Shown here: piece by piece, positions 8,744 through 18,114 of the stretch
Numbering within the stretch: the first letter of the stretch is position 1
Layout: every line of letters starts with the position of its first letter
Assembly (NCBI GenBank): GCA_947497185.1
Contig: CANMFL010000009.1
Coordinates: forward strand, 1 to 64,000
Source: an uncultured Paracoccaceae bacterium
GTDB taxonomy: Bacteria; Pseudomonadota; Alphaproteobacteria; Rhodobacterales; Rhodobacteraceae
Direction of reading: 5' to 3'
Length of the DNA stretch: 64,000 nt
Program-made: the position numbers and the translations under genes
The notes under the pieces: model-generated
Database searches by the model: none
What the model saw: only the letters and a program-made list of their open reading frames with translations
What the model was told of the DNA's origin: nothing

Positions 8744-9928
8744 TCACACTTCCTTGCTCTGTTGTTTCTCGGCTTCATCGACTTCTTCAACCCAAAGGCT
8801 GTGGTGCTCACGTGCCCATTGTTCTTCGACTTCGCCAGTGCCCATCGCATCGAACGCGCCTTCCATGCCGACGGTTCCAAGGTAAATGTGAGCAAAAATC
8901 ACGGCGGTAAGGATCAGGCTGACAATCGCATGCCAAAGCTGCGCGTATTGCATTTCTTCTTGTGGGGCCAATGGATAGGGCAGGTCGCCCAAGCCGATCC
9001 AACCGGGCACGCCGATTGCATTCAGTTTCGCGAATGTGAAGCCAAACATATTGAATTCAAACGGAAACAAGAGCGACAATCCCGAAACAGAGATGGAAGT
9101 ACCCAAGACGATCACAGACCAGAAAACAATCTTTTGGCCTGCGTTGAATTTTTTGGCTGGAGGATGGCCACCGCCGAAAATACCGCCGCCGCGCAACAGC
9201 CAGGCAATATCCGTTCGGTTCGGTATGTTGTGTGCAACCCAGAATACAAACACGATCACAAGAGCGAGCATAAACGCCCATGAAATGTTGTTGTGTACCC
9301 ATTTTGTAGCAATAGCGAGTGTCGAAAACGAGTCATGGCCGAAAACGGGAATGAGAAACTTGCGACCAAACAGGGAAATTAACCCGGTTGCGCCAAGTAC
9401 GAGAAACGAACCTGCCAGCAACCAGTGGCCGAACCGCTCAACGCCAGAAAAGCGTGTGATGGTGCGTCCCGTTTTCTCGCCTTCGATTTCTATGCGTCCG
9501 CGGAAGAAATAGAAGATCGCGAGCAGAAGCAACGTGCCGCCTAGAAGCGCGGCACCATATGTTTGCAGCGGACCTTCACGGAATTTTAACCACCACATGC
9601 CACCGTCTTGGATCAAGGTGTTTGTAGCTGGCCCGCGAATTTGTGACCGGATATCTGCGGTGTCGTAGCGTATGCCGCGCCATAATTCGGGGTCGGATTG
9701 TCCACCGCGCGTTCCCAGTGGATCGGTCGTTGGCGCAGCTAAAGAGGGATCGCCAGTCGCCTCGCGGCGAAATGTGTCGTCCACATTCTGGTCCGCTTGT
9801 CGACGCAAGATGTCATCTAAGGTCTGCGCCCCGCCAGTGTCAGCGCGGACATCGCCCACGTTCTCTTGGGCCAAAGCGGGTGTCATTAAGCCGCTAACAA
9901 GCACTAAAACTGCAAAGAGACGGAGCAT
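8744..9928 (-). CDS. fdhC: formate dehydrogenase cytochrome b gamma subunit
   Basis: Membrane subunit that takes electrons from the beta subunit and passes them through haem b to quinone. The 394-residue protein has a signal peptide (MLRLFAVLVLVSGLMTPALA), an extra polar periplasmic stretch to about residue 110, then four to five membrane segments of the FdnI/cytochrome b561 type. Candidate haem-ligand histidines are in RFGHWLLAG, KWVHNNISW and LWHAIVSLILTAVIFAHIY. About 350-400 residues with the N-terminal extension is normal for alphaproteobacterial members and longer than E. coli FdnI. It is third in the fdhA-fdhB-fdhC order, with an 80-bp gap after fdhB. Confidence 0.9.
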   Translation of the reverse strand: MLRLFAVLVLVSGLMTPALAQENVGDVRADTGGAQTLDDILRRQADQNVDDTFRREATGDPSLAAPTTDPLGTRGGQSDPELWRGIRYDTADIRSQIRGPATNTLIQDGGMWWLKFREGPLQTYGAALLGGTLLLLAIFYFFRGRIEIEGEKTGRTITRFSGVERFGHWLLAGSFLVLGATGLISLFGRKFLIPVFGHDSFSTLAIATKWVHNNISWAFMLALVIVFVFWVAHNIPNRTDIAWLLRGGGIFGGGHPPAKKFNAGQKIVFWSVIVLGTSISVSGLSLLFPFEFNMFGFTFAKLNAIGVPGWIGLGDLPYPLAPQEEMQYAQLWHAIVSLILTAVIFAHIYLGTVGMEGAFDAMGTGEVEEQWAREHHSLWVEEVDEAEKQQSKEV

Positions 9929-10008
9929 CAGAGCGATCCTTTAGTTATATCATAGAGACAGGCGACCCGGTATTGGCCGCCTGTTCGCAGGTCTAAATTG
10001 TGGGCGCG

Positions 10009-10602
10009 TTACTGACCTTTTTGGTCGTAAGCTGTACCCCAGCCCCATGCGCCGGCACCAAAACCGCGTGCAACGATACGTTCACGGTAGATTTCGGACA
10101 CAGTATCACCGTCGCCTGCAAGCAGCGCTTTGGTCGAACACATTTCAGCGCAGAGCGGCAGTTTGCCTTCTGCGATACGGTTCCGGCCATATTTAGCGAA
10201 TTCTGCAGCTGAGTGGTTTTCTTCGGGACCACCTGCGCAGAATGTACATTTGTCCATCTTACCGCGCGAGCCAAAGTTGCCAGCCTGCGGGTATTGTGGC
10301 GCACCAAACGGGCACGCGTAGAAGCAATAACCGCAACCGATGCACAAGTCTTTAGAGTGCAGCACGATGCCATCTTCAGTTTGGTAAAAACAATCTACCG
10401 GGCAGACCGCCATGCACGGCGCGTCCGAGCAATGCATACATGCGACCGAGATCGACCGTTCGCCCGGCTTGCCGTCATTAATAGTGACAACCTTGCGGCG
10501 GTTGATGCCCCAAGGAACTTCGTGTTCGTTTTTACATGCAGTCACACAGGCGTTGCATTCGATGCAGCGTTCAGCGTCGCAGAGAAACTTTGCTCTTGCC
10601 AT
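10009..10602 (-). CDS. fdhB: formate dehydrogenase iron-sulfur beta subunit
   Basis: Electron-transfer subunit of 197 residues with four Cys-rich [4Fe-4S] motifs: [12 protein letters not shown] near the N-terminus, [33 protein letters not shown], and a fourth set that includes CTFC and [10 protein letters not shown]. It would carry electrons from the FdhA active site to the gamma subunit. It has no signal sequence of its own, so export together with the TAT-bearing FdhA is expected, as for related enzymes (family knowledge). It starts 13 bp after fdhA ends, behind a GGAGATAGATC ribosome binding site. Confidence 0.93.
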   Translation of the reverse strand: MARAKFLCDAERCIECNACVTACKNEHEVPWGINRRKVVTINDGKPGERSISVACMHCSDAPCMAVCPVDCFYQTEDGIVLHSKDLCIGCGYCFYACPFGAPQYPQAGNFGSRGKMDKCTFCAGGPEENHSAAEFAKYGRNRIAEGKLPLCAEMCSTKALLAGDGDTVSEIYRERIVARGFGAGAWGWGTAYDQKGQ

Positions 10603-10615
10603 GATCTATCTCCTC

Positions 10616-13600
10616 TTATGCCGACCAGATTTTGCAGAGAGTCGCTTTGGTCTCTTGCATCTGGGTTACGCTGTCATAGCCGTAGGTTTGTGCGGTGTTG
10701 GTGGATTCACCCAATACATAAGGGTCTGCACCTTCGGGGTACTTATCCCGCAAGTCCTTGCCTTCGAAGTGACCACCAAAGTGGAACGGCATAAATGCCA
10801 CGCCAGTACCCACACGTTCAGTCACCATCGCCATCACTTTGATTTTGCCGCCTTCTGGGCCTTCGACCCAGACTTGCGCGCCATCACGGACGCCAAGGTC
10901 ATTCGCATCGCGTGTGTTAATCTCGATAAACATGTCCTGCTGAAGCTCGGCCAACCATGGGTTAGACCGTGTTTCTTCACCGCCACCTTCATATTCGACC
11001 AGTCGGCCGGATGTCAGGATGATTGGATATTCTTGCGAGAAATCGTTCTTTTGGATCGATTCGTACATGGTTGGTACACGCCAGAACTTCTTGTCCTCGT
11101 AGGTCGGGTAATCCGCAACAAGATCGCGACGGTTGGAGTAGAGAGGCTCGCGGTGCACTGGCACCGGATCGGGGAAGGTCCACACAACGGCGCGGGCCTT
11201 AGCGTTACCGAAAGGTGCGCAGCCATGTTTGATCGCAACCCGCTGGATGCCGCCGGAAAGGTCTGTTTTCCAGTTTACGCCGCCAGTTTTCGCTTGGAAA
11301 TCAGATGGAATTTCGCCTTGTTGCGACGTCTCTCCAACTTCCTCGTTGTTGTTCGCGCCACCATCGTCGGCAGGTTCGGTGGTTAGTGGTGCACCTTCAG
11401 GATATCCGGCGACGCTGTTGATGCTCGCGCGTTCTTCAGCGGTCAGGTCACTTTCCCAGCCGAGATCACGCAGCATTTGCACCGTGAACTCGGGGTAACC
11501 GTCTTTGATTTCAGAATCTTTTGAGTAGACACCATCGGCTAGAATATTTTCACCGTCATGTTCCACACCAAAGCGGGCGCGGAATGTCAGTCCACCTTCA
11601 GCGACAGGAATCGACATATCGTAGAGCAACGCAGTGCCCGGGTGGTTCATTTCTGGGGTGCCCCAGCACGGCCACGGCATACCGTAGAAATCGCCGTCTG
11701 CTGGCCCACCAACCGCACGCAGGGTTGTGCGGTCGAAAGTGTGCTGGTTCGCCATGTGCATTTTCATGCGCTCAGGGCTTTGACCAGTATAGCCAATCGT
11801 CCACATGCCACGGTTGAATTCACGCGTCAGATCTTCGATGTTTGGCTCGCCGCCATCTTCGATGCCGATATTGCGGAAGATGCGGTCATGGAAACCAAAC
11901 TTTTCAGCAAATTTCGCGAGGATTGTGTGGTCAGGAAGCGATTCGAACAAAGGGTCCATGATCTGCTCGCGCCATTGCAGCGACCGGTTCGATGCGGTCA
12001 CAGAGCCGCGTGTCTCGAACTGCGTCGCGGCAGGCAGCAGGTAAACGCCATCGGTCCGGTCTTGCATAACCGCTGAAACAGTCGGGAACGGGTCGACGAC
12101 GACCAGCATTTCCAGCTTTTCCATCGCAGTCTTCATCTCTTTTTGACGAGTCTGCGAGTTCGGGGCGTGTCCCCACAATACCATGCACCGTGTATTATCG
12201 GGCTGGTCAAGGTTGGCTTTTTCTTCAAGCACACCGTCAATCCAGCGGCTGACCGGGATACCAGTGAGGTTCATCATCTTGGTATCGCCGATTGATGCGT
12301 CCGAGAAACGACCCTTGAGGTAGTCCAGATCTTCTTCCCATACGCGAGCCCAATGCGCCCAAGCACCGTCTGCCAAGCCGTAGTAGCCGGGCAGTGTATC
12401 GGCGAGAACGCCGAGGTCAGTCGCCCCTTGCACGTTGTCGTGGCCGCGGAAAATGTTGGTGCCGCCGCCAGAAACGCCCATGTTCCCAAGAGCAAGCTGC
12501 AGGATGCAATACGCGCGGGTGTTGTTGTTACCGTTGGTGTGCTGCGTGCCACCCATGCACCAAATCACGGTGCCGGGACGGTTGTTTGCCAAGGTGCGCG
12601 CAACGCGCTCAAGCTGCTCGCCTGGTGCGCCAGTGACGCGCTCAACCTCTTCAGGTGTCCAGCGTGCAACCTCTTCACGAATTTGATCCATGCCCCAAAC
12701 GCGGGTGCGGATGAATTCGGCATCTTCCCATTTATTTTCAAAGATGTGCCACAGGATGCCCCAAACGAGAGCCACGTCAGAACCAGGCCGGAAGCGGACG
12801 TATTCATCGGCGTGCGCTGCCGTGCGGGTAAAGCGCGGGTCGCACACGATCATCGGCGCGTTATTCTGCTCTTTGGCTTTCAAGAGGTGCAGCAAGGAAA
12901 CAGGATGCGCTTCAGCAGGGTTTGCACCGATCAAAAAGATCGCTTTGGAGTTGTGGATGTCATTGTAGCTGTTCGTCATGGCGCCGTAGCCCCAAGTGTT
13001 TGCGACGCCAGCAACAGTGGTAGAATGGCAAATCCGCGCTTGGTGGTCGACGTTATTCGTACCCCAATATGCTGCGAATTTGCGGAAAAGATAGGCTTGT
13101 TCGTTGCTGTGTTTGGCTGAACCGAGCCAATACACTGAATCGGGACCGCTTTCTTCGCGAATTTTCATCATGCCATCGCCGATTTCGTTGATGGCTTGTT
13201 CCCAGCTCAAACGGACCCATTCGCCATTCTCTTTTTTCATCGGGTATTTGAGGCGACGTTCGCCGTGGGCGTGTTCGCGTACCGATGCACCTTTGGCACA
13301 ATGTGACCCAAGGTTGAACGGGCTATCAAAGCCGGGTTCTTGGCCTGTCCAAACACCGTTGTCGACTTCTGCGATGACTGTACAGCCGACCGAGCAGTGT
13401 GTGCAGACGGACTTCTTAATCTCGACTGCGCGGGCTGCGACTGTCTGTGCCGTCGCCTGCGATACCGTGCCGCCAGTTGCCGCAACAGCGGCCAAGCCGC
13501 CAATCGCTAGGCCGGAACCGCGCAGGAATGTGCGGCGATCAACAGAACCGGATGCGCCTTGCGCTACTGGTGATCGTGTTGACCGTCGTGCGGCGCCATT

Positions 13601-13618
13601 TGTCTTTTTCCTGAGCAT
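10616..13618 (-). CDS. fdhA: formate dehydrogenase catalytic alpha subunit (Mo/W-bis-MGD, TAT-exported)
   Basis: Catalytic subunit of 1000 residues that oxidises formate to CO2. A TAT signal with twin Arg (28-29, DRRTFLRGSGLAIGG) implies export of the folded enzyme. The N-terminal [4Fe-4S] site is Cys72, 75, 79 and 107. The metal ligand is Cys197, followed by the conserved His198 (ARICHSTTVAGVANTWG), where E. coli FdnG has selenocysteine; no UGA recoding is involved. The C-terminal molybdopterin-dinucleotide-binding domain is recognisable (LTSGRLVEYEGGGEETRSNPW). The operon also holds a TorD-like chaperone and the TAT peptide FdhX upstream, and the tungstate importer lies nearby, so the metal may be tungsten (inference). 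Start ATG is preceded by GGGAG. Confidence 0.95.
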   Translation of the reverse strand: MLRKKTNGAARRSTRSPVAQGASGSVDRRTFLRGSGLAIGGLAAVAATGGTVSQATAQTVAARAVEIKKSVCTHCSVGCTVIAEVDNGVWTGQEPGFDSPFNLGSHCAKGASVREHAHGERRLKYPMKKENGEWVRLSWEQAINEIGDGMMKIREESGPDSVYWLGSAKHSNEQAYLFRKFAAYWGTNNVDHQARICHSTTVAGVANTWGYGAMTNSYNDIHNSKAIFLIGANPAEAHPVSLLHLLKAKEQNNAPMIVCDPRFTRTAAHADEYVRFRPGSDVALVWGILWHIFENKWEDAEFIRTRVWGMDQIREEVARWTPEEVERVTGAPGEQLERVARTLANNRPGTVIWCMGGTQHTNGNNNTRAYCILQLALGNMGVSGGGTNIFRGHDNVQGATDLGVLADTLPGYYGLADGAWAHWARVWEEDLDYLKGRFSDASIGDTKMMNLTGIPVSRWIDGVLEEKANLDQPDNTRCMVLWGHAPNSQTRQKEMKTAMEKLEMLVVVDPFPTVSAVMQDRTDGVYLLPAATQFETRGSVTASNRSLQWREQIMDPLFESLPDHTILAKFAEKFGFHDRIFRNIGIEDGGEPNIEDLTREFNRGMWTIGYTGQSPERMKMHMANQHTFDRTTLRAVGGPADGDFYGMPWPCWGTPEMNHPGTALLYDMSIPVAEGGLTFRARFGVEHDGENILADGVYSKDSEIKDGYPEFTVQMLRDLGWESDLTAEERASINSVAGYPEGAPLTTEPADDGGANNNEEVGETSQQGEIPSDFQAKTGGVNWKTDLSGGIQRVAIKHGCAPFGNAKARAVVWTFPDPVPVHREPLYSNRRDLVADYPTYEDKKFWRVPTMYESIQKNDFSQEYPIILTSGRLVEYEGGGEETRSNPWLAELQQDMFIEINTRDANDLGVRDGAQVWVEGPEGGKIKVMAMVTERVGTGVAFMPFHFGGHFEGKDLRDKYPEGADPYVLGESTNTAQTYGYDSVTQMQETKATLCKIWSA

Positions 13619-13703
13619 GGTTCTCTCCCTACTGCTGCACTGTCGCAGTCTTGGTAGTCGTCTATTATTGCCTGCCCAAATGTGGTGGGCGGATCACGTT
13701 ATT

Positions 13704-13895
13704 CTAAAAGCGGGTGCTATCCAAATAGGTGCGTGTGTGTTCCGTATCTTGCATCACCTGCGATGTCAGATCGACCTGTGCTGGTCCCGCTTGCGCGGCG
13801 TTGGCGCCAGATGCGACTGCAACGACACCGGGAACGGCTGTGCTTGCGATTTTCAGGAAATTGCGGCGGGTTGTGCCGTCTTTTGTTTCAGCCAT
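13704..13895 (-). CDS. formate dehydrogenase region TAT-signal peptide protein (FdhX type)
   Basis: A 63-residue protein that is mostly a TAT signal (TRRNFLKIASTAVPGV) followed by a short mature tail. Proteins of this type are regularly found immediately upstream of fdhA and are annotated as formate dehydrogenase region TAT-target proteins; their role is unclear. I start it at the ATG at 13895, which follows AGGGAG; an in-frame upstream codon would add 18 residues and spoil the TAT N-region. It sits between the TorD-like chaperone gene and fdhA, all reading the same way. Confidence 0.8.
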   Translation of the reverse strand: MAETKDGTTRRNFLKIASTAVPGVVAVASGANAAQAGPAQVDLTSQVMQDTEHTRTYLDSTRF

Positions 13896-13964
13896 TTGAA
13901 TGCTCCCTGTTTCATGCGGTAATTTAACTATAGCGGTCTTACCCGCCAATTAATAGATGGGCAA

Positions 13965-14573
13965 TTAGCTTGCCATCATCCGAAATGCTTCTTGTTCGAC
14001 GTTTAGCAGTTCGGCCCCGACGGCCCCAACTGATGCATAAAGCACCGATGCTTTCGCGCCCTGCAAGTCGGCAAAGAAATGCGTCGCCCAAGGGCCGATG
14101 TGCTTGTTGTAAAACGCTTTCTGGCGTTCCAGCGTGGCCGCCGTGCCAAAGCGCCCGACGATCATGCCGCCCATCATTTCCATCAAGGATGCGATATTGT
14201 CTTCTGGCTCGAACGTGTTTTCAGCGCGTGTGATCCCAAGCGCGGTCATGTCGGCCCGCAAGTTGGCAAGCGGCTTTTCATTGAGAAAACCGGTCATGTA
14301 GTAGCTCGCGTAAGGCAGCAGTTCGCCGCGACCTAACCCGATAAACAACGCGTTATATTCTGTGCGCACGGTCTTGGGTTTACTCACTTTGGCGACGCGC
14401 GCCAGTCCCGCGATGGCTTGCCCGAGTGGCGTTTCATCGCCTGACAGGTCTGCTGTTTGTGCCAGCAACAGCTCATCGGGCGGACCAGATAGCATGAGCC
14501 CAAGATAGTTGTAGAGATCAGCGCGCAGGCGATCCTCGTCGTCAATCCGGTCTTTTGGTTGTGCAAGCGTCAT
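13965..14573 (-). CDS. TorD/DmsD-family maturation chaperone
   Basis: All-helical cytoplasmic chaperone of 202 residues. The family signature is visible as TEYNALFIGLGRGELLPYASYY, and a second conserved stretch is AENTFEPEDNIASLMEMM. Family members bind the TAT signal of a molybdo- or tungsto-enzyme and hold export until the cofactor is inserted. With fdhA downstream, FdhA is the likely client (inference). Its start overlaps the DUF3306 gene by 4 bp, indicating one transcript. Confidence 0.85.
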   Translation of the reverse strand: MTLAQPKDRIDDEDRLRADLYNYLGLMLSGPPDELLLAQTADLSGDETPLGQAIAGLARVAKVSKPKTVRTEYNALFIGLGRGELLPYASYYMTGFLNEKPLANLRADMTALGITRAENTFEPEDNIASLMEMMGGMIVGRFGTAATLERQKAFYNKHIGPWATHFFADLQGAKASVLYASVGAVGAELLNVEQEAFRMMAS

Positions 14574-15166
14574 GCGCTATTCCCATCAAAGTGAAATGCC
14601 ATTCTACGCGGCTTGGGTGGATCAAAGTCGTCAACGGGATCGTCTGCAACATCATCTGGATCGGGCAGGGTGGTTGCTTCGGGTTCTTCGCTGACAGCCT
14701 CGTCAATTTCGACCAAAACGTCTGGCTTGTCGAGTAACGTTTGATCTTCGGCAGTAGCGGCATCTTGACGCGCGACCTCTAGGACATGCGCGAGCAAGCC
14801 TTCACCCACGCGGTAGCTGGTTTTGATCGGCGCATTCCCGAAGCTGCCAGTGAGATAGTCGTCATCGTAGTCGTTCAATCCGTCAACACAGGCCAGAACA
14901 GGATTGCTGCGCCACAGTTTGCGCAACGCGCGTTTGCGAATATGTTCCGGCACGGCCTTGGCCATGAAGGCGGTAAAATCATCGCCCTTAGCTAGCGTTT
15001 CCGGGTCGGGAAGTCCCAGTTTGTCAAGAATCTCTTCGTCAGTCTTCTCAGCCAATGCTTGCTGTTGCTCAGCTTCAAGAGCGGCTTCCTCAGCTAGCTT
15101 TTCGGCGTCTGCCTCTGCCTTCACGCCAGCGCGGCGGCGAGCCCAAAATGCACTTTTCTCGGTCAT
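14570..15166 (-). CDS. DUF3306 protein
   Basis: A 198-residue protein of unknown function in the DUF3306 family. It begins with a charged helix (FWARRRAGVKAEADAEK), continues with an Ala/Glu-rich coiled-coil-like stretch to about residue 45, then the conserved core (FMAKAVPEHIRKRALRKLWRSNPVLACVDGL cut here to its gist: a helix-rich segment ending in NPVLACVDGL, residues about 69-98), and ends with an acidic, disordered-looking tail. No signal peptide. It overlaps both neighbours by 4 bp (DUF3305 before, TorD-like chaperone after). DUF3305/3306 pairs are known companions of formate dehydrogenase genes, so an assembly role is likely but unproven. Confidence 0.82.
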   Translation of the reverse strand: MTEKSAFWARRRAGVKAEADAEKLAEEAALEAEQQQALAEKTDEEILDKLGLPDPETLAKGDDFTAFMAKAVPEHIRKRALRKLWRSNPVLACVDGLNDYDDDYLTGSFGNAPIKTSYRVGEGLLAHVLEVARQDAATAEDQTLLDKPDVLVEIDEAVSEEPEATTLPDPDDVADDPVDDFDPPKPRRMAFHFDGNSA

Positions 15167-15756
15167 TTTGTCACCCCTCGCAAACGTCGCGGCGAGCTGT
15201 AAACATCGTTGTCTTGGGGTATGCGCGGATCGCCGATGCCATCTTCGACACTATCGACATCCGTATTCTTGCGCTTACGCTTAACAAACGCCTCTTCCTC
15301 GTGGTGGCGGGAGACAAAGTCAGCAACCCATGCTTTCATACCTTCGGGCATCGCGACCTTTTCGACCATGACCTCGTCGGAATCGCAGTAATCTTGCCCC
15401 TCATAAGGTGACGCGGTGATAAGCGTGACCTTCCACGGCATCTCGCGAGATGCCGTATTAGGGCTTAATACGATATAGATCGACGGCTCGCGCGTTTGCA
15501 ATTCGTGCACGTAAGCTTCTGTGTCTGAGACATATAATTCCAACGGTAGCGTCGCTGCGTGAAATTCGGTGACATCACCGTCGCGATGCAGGACGGCCCA
15601 ATCAGCAGACGGTGCGCCGGGCAAAATGCCGACCGCACGCCATGCCCACTTCATCCAGCGAGTCACGCCGGGCGATTTCCGAATCACGACGCCCACCGGA
15701 ATGGACTGAGAGTTGGGGAAGACGAACGACAATCGGATACCTGTGGGTTTGATCAT
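15163..15756 (-). CDS. DUF3305 protein
   Basis: First gene of the formate dehydrogenase operon, 197 residues, DUF3305 family, function unknown. The conserved part begins at VGVVIRKSPGVTRWMKWAWR and includes LITASPYEGQDYCDSDEVMVEKV, then a basic region (EEEAFVKRKRK). I choose the ATG at 15756, 22 residues before the conserved core; a GTG at 15828 would add 24 residues and eat into the divergent promoter region. Neither start has a strong ribosome binding site. It overlaps the DUF3306 gene by 4 bp. Confidence 0.78.
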   Translation of the reverse strand: MIKPTGIRLSFVFPNSQSIPVGVVIRKSPGVTRWMKWAWRAVGILPGAPSADWAVLHRDGDVTEFHAATLPLELYVSDTEAYVHELQTREPSIYIVLSPNTASREMPWKVTLITASPYEGQDYCDSDEVMVEKVAMPEGMKAWVADFVSRHHEEEAFVKRKRKNTDVDSVEDGIGDPRIPQDNDVYSSPRRLRGVTK

Positions 15757-15929
15757 GTCACGTATGACTTGGGTCTTTCTATCGTACACAACTTGCTGGA
15801 AAATTAAAGCTGGTACTTGGGCGATCACAATGAATTTTGCGTGTCCTTCTCTATTGTTACGTGAACTTCGTTAGATCACCTTTCATCCTCGGCTTTTACG
15901 TCTTACGTATGGCGAGCCAAGGAGGCGGA
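15757..15929. promoter_or_regulatory. divergent promoter region of the formate dehydrogenase locus
   Basis: The 173 bp between the start codons of the DUF3305 gene (minus) and the ferredoxin-like gene (plus) must hold the promoters of both operons. It is A+T-rich in the middle. I cannot assign -35/-10 boxes with confidence. GAATTTTGCGTG at 15832-15843 loosely resembles the right arm of the tupB leader palindrome, but the likeness is too weak to claim an operator. Confidence 0.45.
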
Positions 15930-17885
15930 ATGACTAAGACACTGATGATATGTGATTGCCTCGGCACTCAAACGATAGATGCCGACGCATTGGCACGCGA
16001 TGCAGGCGTTTCGTGCTCACGCATGCACACGTCGCTCTGCCAGTCCGAGATTGGTCTGGCTGCAAAATCGATTGAGGCTGGCAATGTGATGATCGCTTGC
16101 CAACAGGAATCGCAGCGGTTCACCGAGTTGGCTGAAGATCTCGATGCTGACGTTCCAGAGTTTGTCGATATTCGCGACCGTGCTGGCTGGACGGCTGATG
16201 CAGGCAGCACAACAGCAAAGATGGTCAGTCTGATTGCCGACGCGGCGCTTGCACAGCCGTCGCCAAAGACGCGTGATGTTGTTTCTGACGGTATTTGCTT
16301 GATTATCGGCACGCCCGACGTTGCTTTTGCTGCCGCCGAAAAGTTGGCAGACATCTTAACCGTCACCGTACTGGTCCCAGATGCCGTCGACTTGCCTATC
16401 ACCAATCGCTTTGATGTGTGCGTTGGGAAATTGAGCCGTGCGCAGGGTACACTTGGTCAATTTGCTGTGACGATCGATGCGTTTCAGCAGGTTTTGCCTG
16501 GTGGACGCGGTGAGCCTGCGCTGACTGACCCGCGTGATGCGGCGCAATCCGAATGTGATCTGATCCTTGATCTCAGTGGTGGGGTTCCGTTCTTTTCTGC
16601 CCCAGAAAAGCGTGACGGATACCTGCGCGCCGACCCAGCCAGTGTGCCTGCTGTGGCGGATGCGATCCTGAACGCCAGCCAGATGATCGGGACATTTGAA
16701 AAGCCGTTGCACATCCGGTTAGAGACGCCGCTTTGCGCGCATTCGCGTGCTGAACAACCTGCCTGTTCGAACTGCCTGAATGTTTGCCCCACCGGTGCGA
16801 TCCTTTCCGCTGGTGAACATGTCGAGATTGATCCGATGGTTTGTGCCGGTTGCGGTGCCTGCTCGGCTGTGTGCCCGTCCGGCGCAATCAGCTACGATGC
16901 ACCGCCAGTAGACCATGTGTTCCGCCGGATCGGCGTGATCGCAAGCGCCTACCGGAAAGCAGGGGGTCAAGCAGGATCGCTGCTGGTACATGACGCACAC
17001 GGGGCAGAAATGATCCGCCTCGGCGCGCGTTTCGGGAAAGGCTTACCTGCCAATATGATCCCGATGGAAATTGACGCGCTGGCAATGTTCGGGCACGCAG
17101 AAATGCTGGCGGCTTTGGCAAGTGGTTTCGCCTCTGTCGATGTTGTGCTTGGCCCGAAAAGCGACCGCGATGTGATTGCCGCACAAGCAGAACTAGCCAC
17201 AGCGATGGGCGCAGGTAGCGCCATCGCATTGCTCGACTTCAATGATCCTGAGGCGTTTTGCGATCATTTATTCGACCGCACTGTCGCACAGGTCCACGTC
17301 GAAAACCCCATTTTGCCACAAGGATCGCGTCGTCAAATCAGTCGCATTGCGGCAAAGGCGCTGACGCCGGACGCCTCGATTGTGTCTTTGCCCGAACACG
17401 CGCCATATGGTGCCGTGCTGGTGGATACTGATGCCTGCACGCTTTGTCTTGCTTGCGTTTCGTTGTGCCCATCCGGCGCGCTCGCGGATAATCCGGATAT
17501 GCCGCAACTGCGCTTTCAAGAAGACGCATGTTTGCAGTGTGGTCTCTGTACAAACGTCTGCCCCGAAAATGCCATTACATTGCAGCCTCAGTTAAATCTG
17601 ACGGACACTGCATTGGACCAAGTCGTTCTGAACGAAGAAGAACCGTTTGCCTGCGTGGAATGTGGTAGCTTGTTTGGTGTCAAATCCACCGTCGAGCGGA
17701 TCATGGAAAAGCTGGCGGGCAATCATGCGATGTTCTCAAATCCCGCGACTGCACGTATGATACAAATGTGCGATAATTGCCGCGTGCAGGCGCATTATCA
17801 CTCTGAGAACAACCCGCTCACTGGCGGGAAGCGTCCAGCTGTACGCACCACCGATGACTATTTTTCCAAGCGGAAAGATCACTAA
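15930..17885 (+). CDS. 4Fe-4S binding protein of the formate dehydrogenase locus
   Basis: A 651-residue cytoplasmic protein with several iron-sulfur sites. Two double-cluster ferredoxin modules are visible: CSNCLNVCPTGAI with CAGCGACSAVCPSGAI (about residues 280-325), and CTLCLACVSLCPSGAL with CLQCGLCTNVCPENAI (about 505-550). Further cysteines lie near the N-terminus (MICDCLG) and the C-terminus (CVECGSLFG and CDNCRVQ). The GTG/ATG choices upstream are overruled by AAGGAGG just before the ATG at 15930. It heads the plus-strand operon divergent from fdh. Possible roles are electron transfer linked to formate oxidation or cofactor assembly; the sequence does not decide. Confidence 0.82.
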   Translation: MTKTLMICDCLGTQTIDADALARDAGVSCSRMHTSLCQSEIGLAAKSIEAGNVMIACQQESQRFTELAEDLDADVPEFVDIRDRAGWTADAGSTTAKMVSLIADAALAQPSPKTRDVVSDGICLIIGTPDVAFAAAEKLADILTVTVLVPDAVDLPITNRFDVCVGKLSRAQGTLGQFAVTIDAFQQVLPGGRGEPALTDPRDAAQSECDLILDLSGGVPFFSAPEKRDGYLRADPASVPAVADAILNASQMIGTFEKPLHIRLETPLCAHSRAEQPACSNCLNVCPTGAILSAGEHVEIDPMVCAGCGACSAVCPSGAISYDAPPVDHVFRRIGVIASAYRKAGGQAGSLLVHDAHGAEMIRLGARFGKGLPANMIPMEIDALAMFGHAEMLAALASGFASVDVVLGPKSDRDVIAAQAELATAMGAGSAIALLDFNDPEAFCDHLFDRTVAQVHVENPILPQGSRRQISRIAAKALTPDASIVSLPEHAPYGAVLVDTDACTLCLACVSLCPSGALADNPDMPQLRFQEDACLQCGLCTNVCPENAITLQPQLNLTDTALDQVVLNEEEPFACVECGSLFGVKSTVERIMEKLAGNHAMFSNPATARMIQMCDNCRVQAHYHSENNPLTGGKRPAVRTTDDYFSKRKDH

Positions 17886-17918
17886 CCGTCCTTAATAACG
17901 TTCAAAAGGGAGACCATC

Positions 17919-18107
17919 ATGAGCGATGATTTCAATATGTCGATGCGCAAGTTCCTCAAGCAGGTTGGTGTGACGTCACAACAAGCGATCGAAGAAGCGT
18001 TTCGCACTGCCGATGGCACCGAAGGCCAGCAATTCGAGGCCCGCATGGTGCTGACGATTGACGGTGTTGATCTGGAACATGTCGTCACCGGCAAAATCAA
18101 GGGTTGA
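17919..18107 (+). CDS. DUF6494 family protein
   Basis: A 62-residue protein, recognised as a DUF6494 member by the pattern MRKFLKQVGVTSQQAIEEA, ...MVLTIDGVDLEHVV and the basic C-terminus. No signal or membrane segment. A good ribosome binding site (AAAGGGAG) precedes the ATG by 7 bp. It lies 33 bp after the ferredoxin-like gene and 7 bp before the Mrp-type ATPase gene. Function unknown. Confidence 0.75.
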   Translation: MSDDFNMSMRKFLKQVGVTSQQAIEEAFRTADGTEGQQFEARMVLTIDGVDLEHVVTGKIKG

Positions 18108-18114
18108 TTTGACA

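Noticed and set aside
10213-11386. Long plus-strand frames opposite fdhA and fdhB
   Set aside because: They lie fully inside recognised genes with cofactor-binding motifs on the minus strand and have no family resemblance.
13619-13703. Possible selenocysteine insertion in fdhA
   Set aside because: The metal-ligand position is encoded as Cys197 (ARICHS) and the frame has no internal UGA; no SECIS-type stem follows.
15828-15828. GTG at 15828 as start of the DUF3305 gene
   Set aside because: It would add 24 residues unlike the family and leave little room for the divergent promoters; the ATG at 15756 is preferred.
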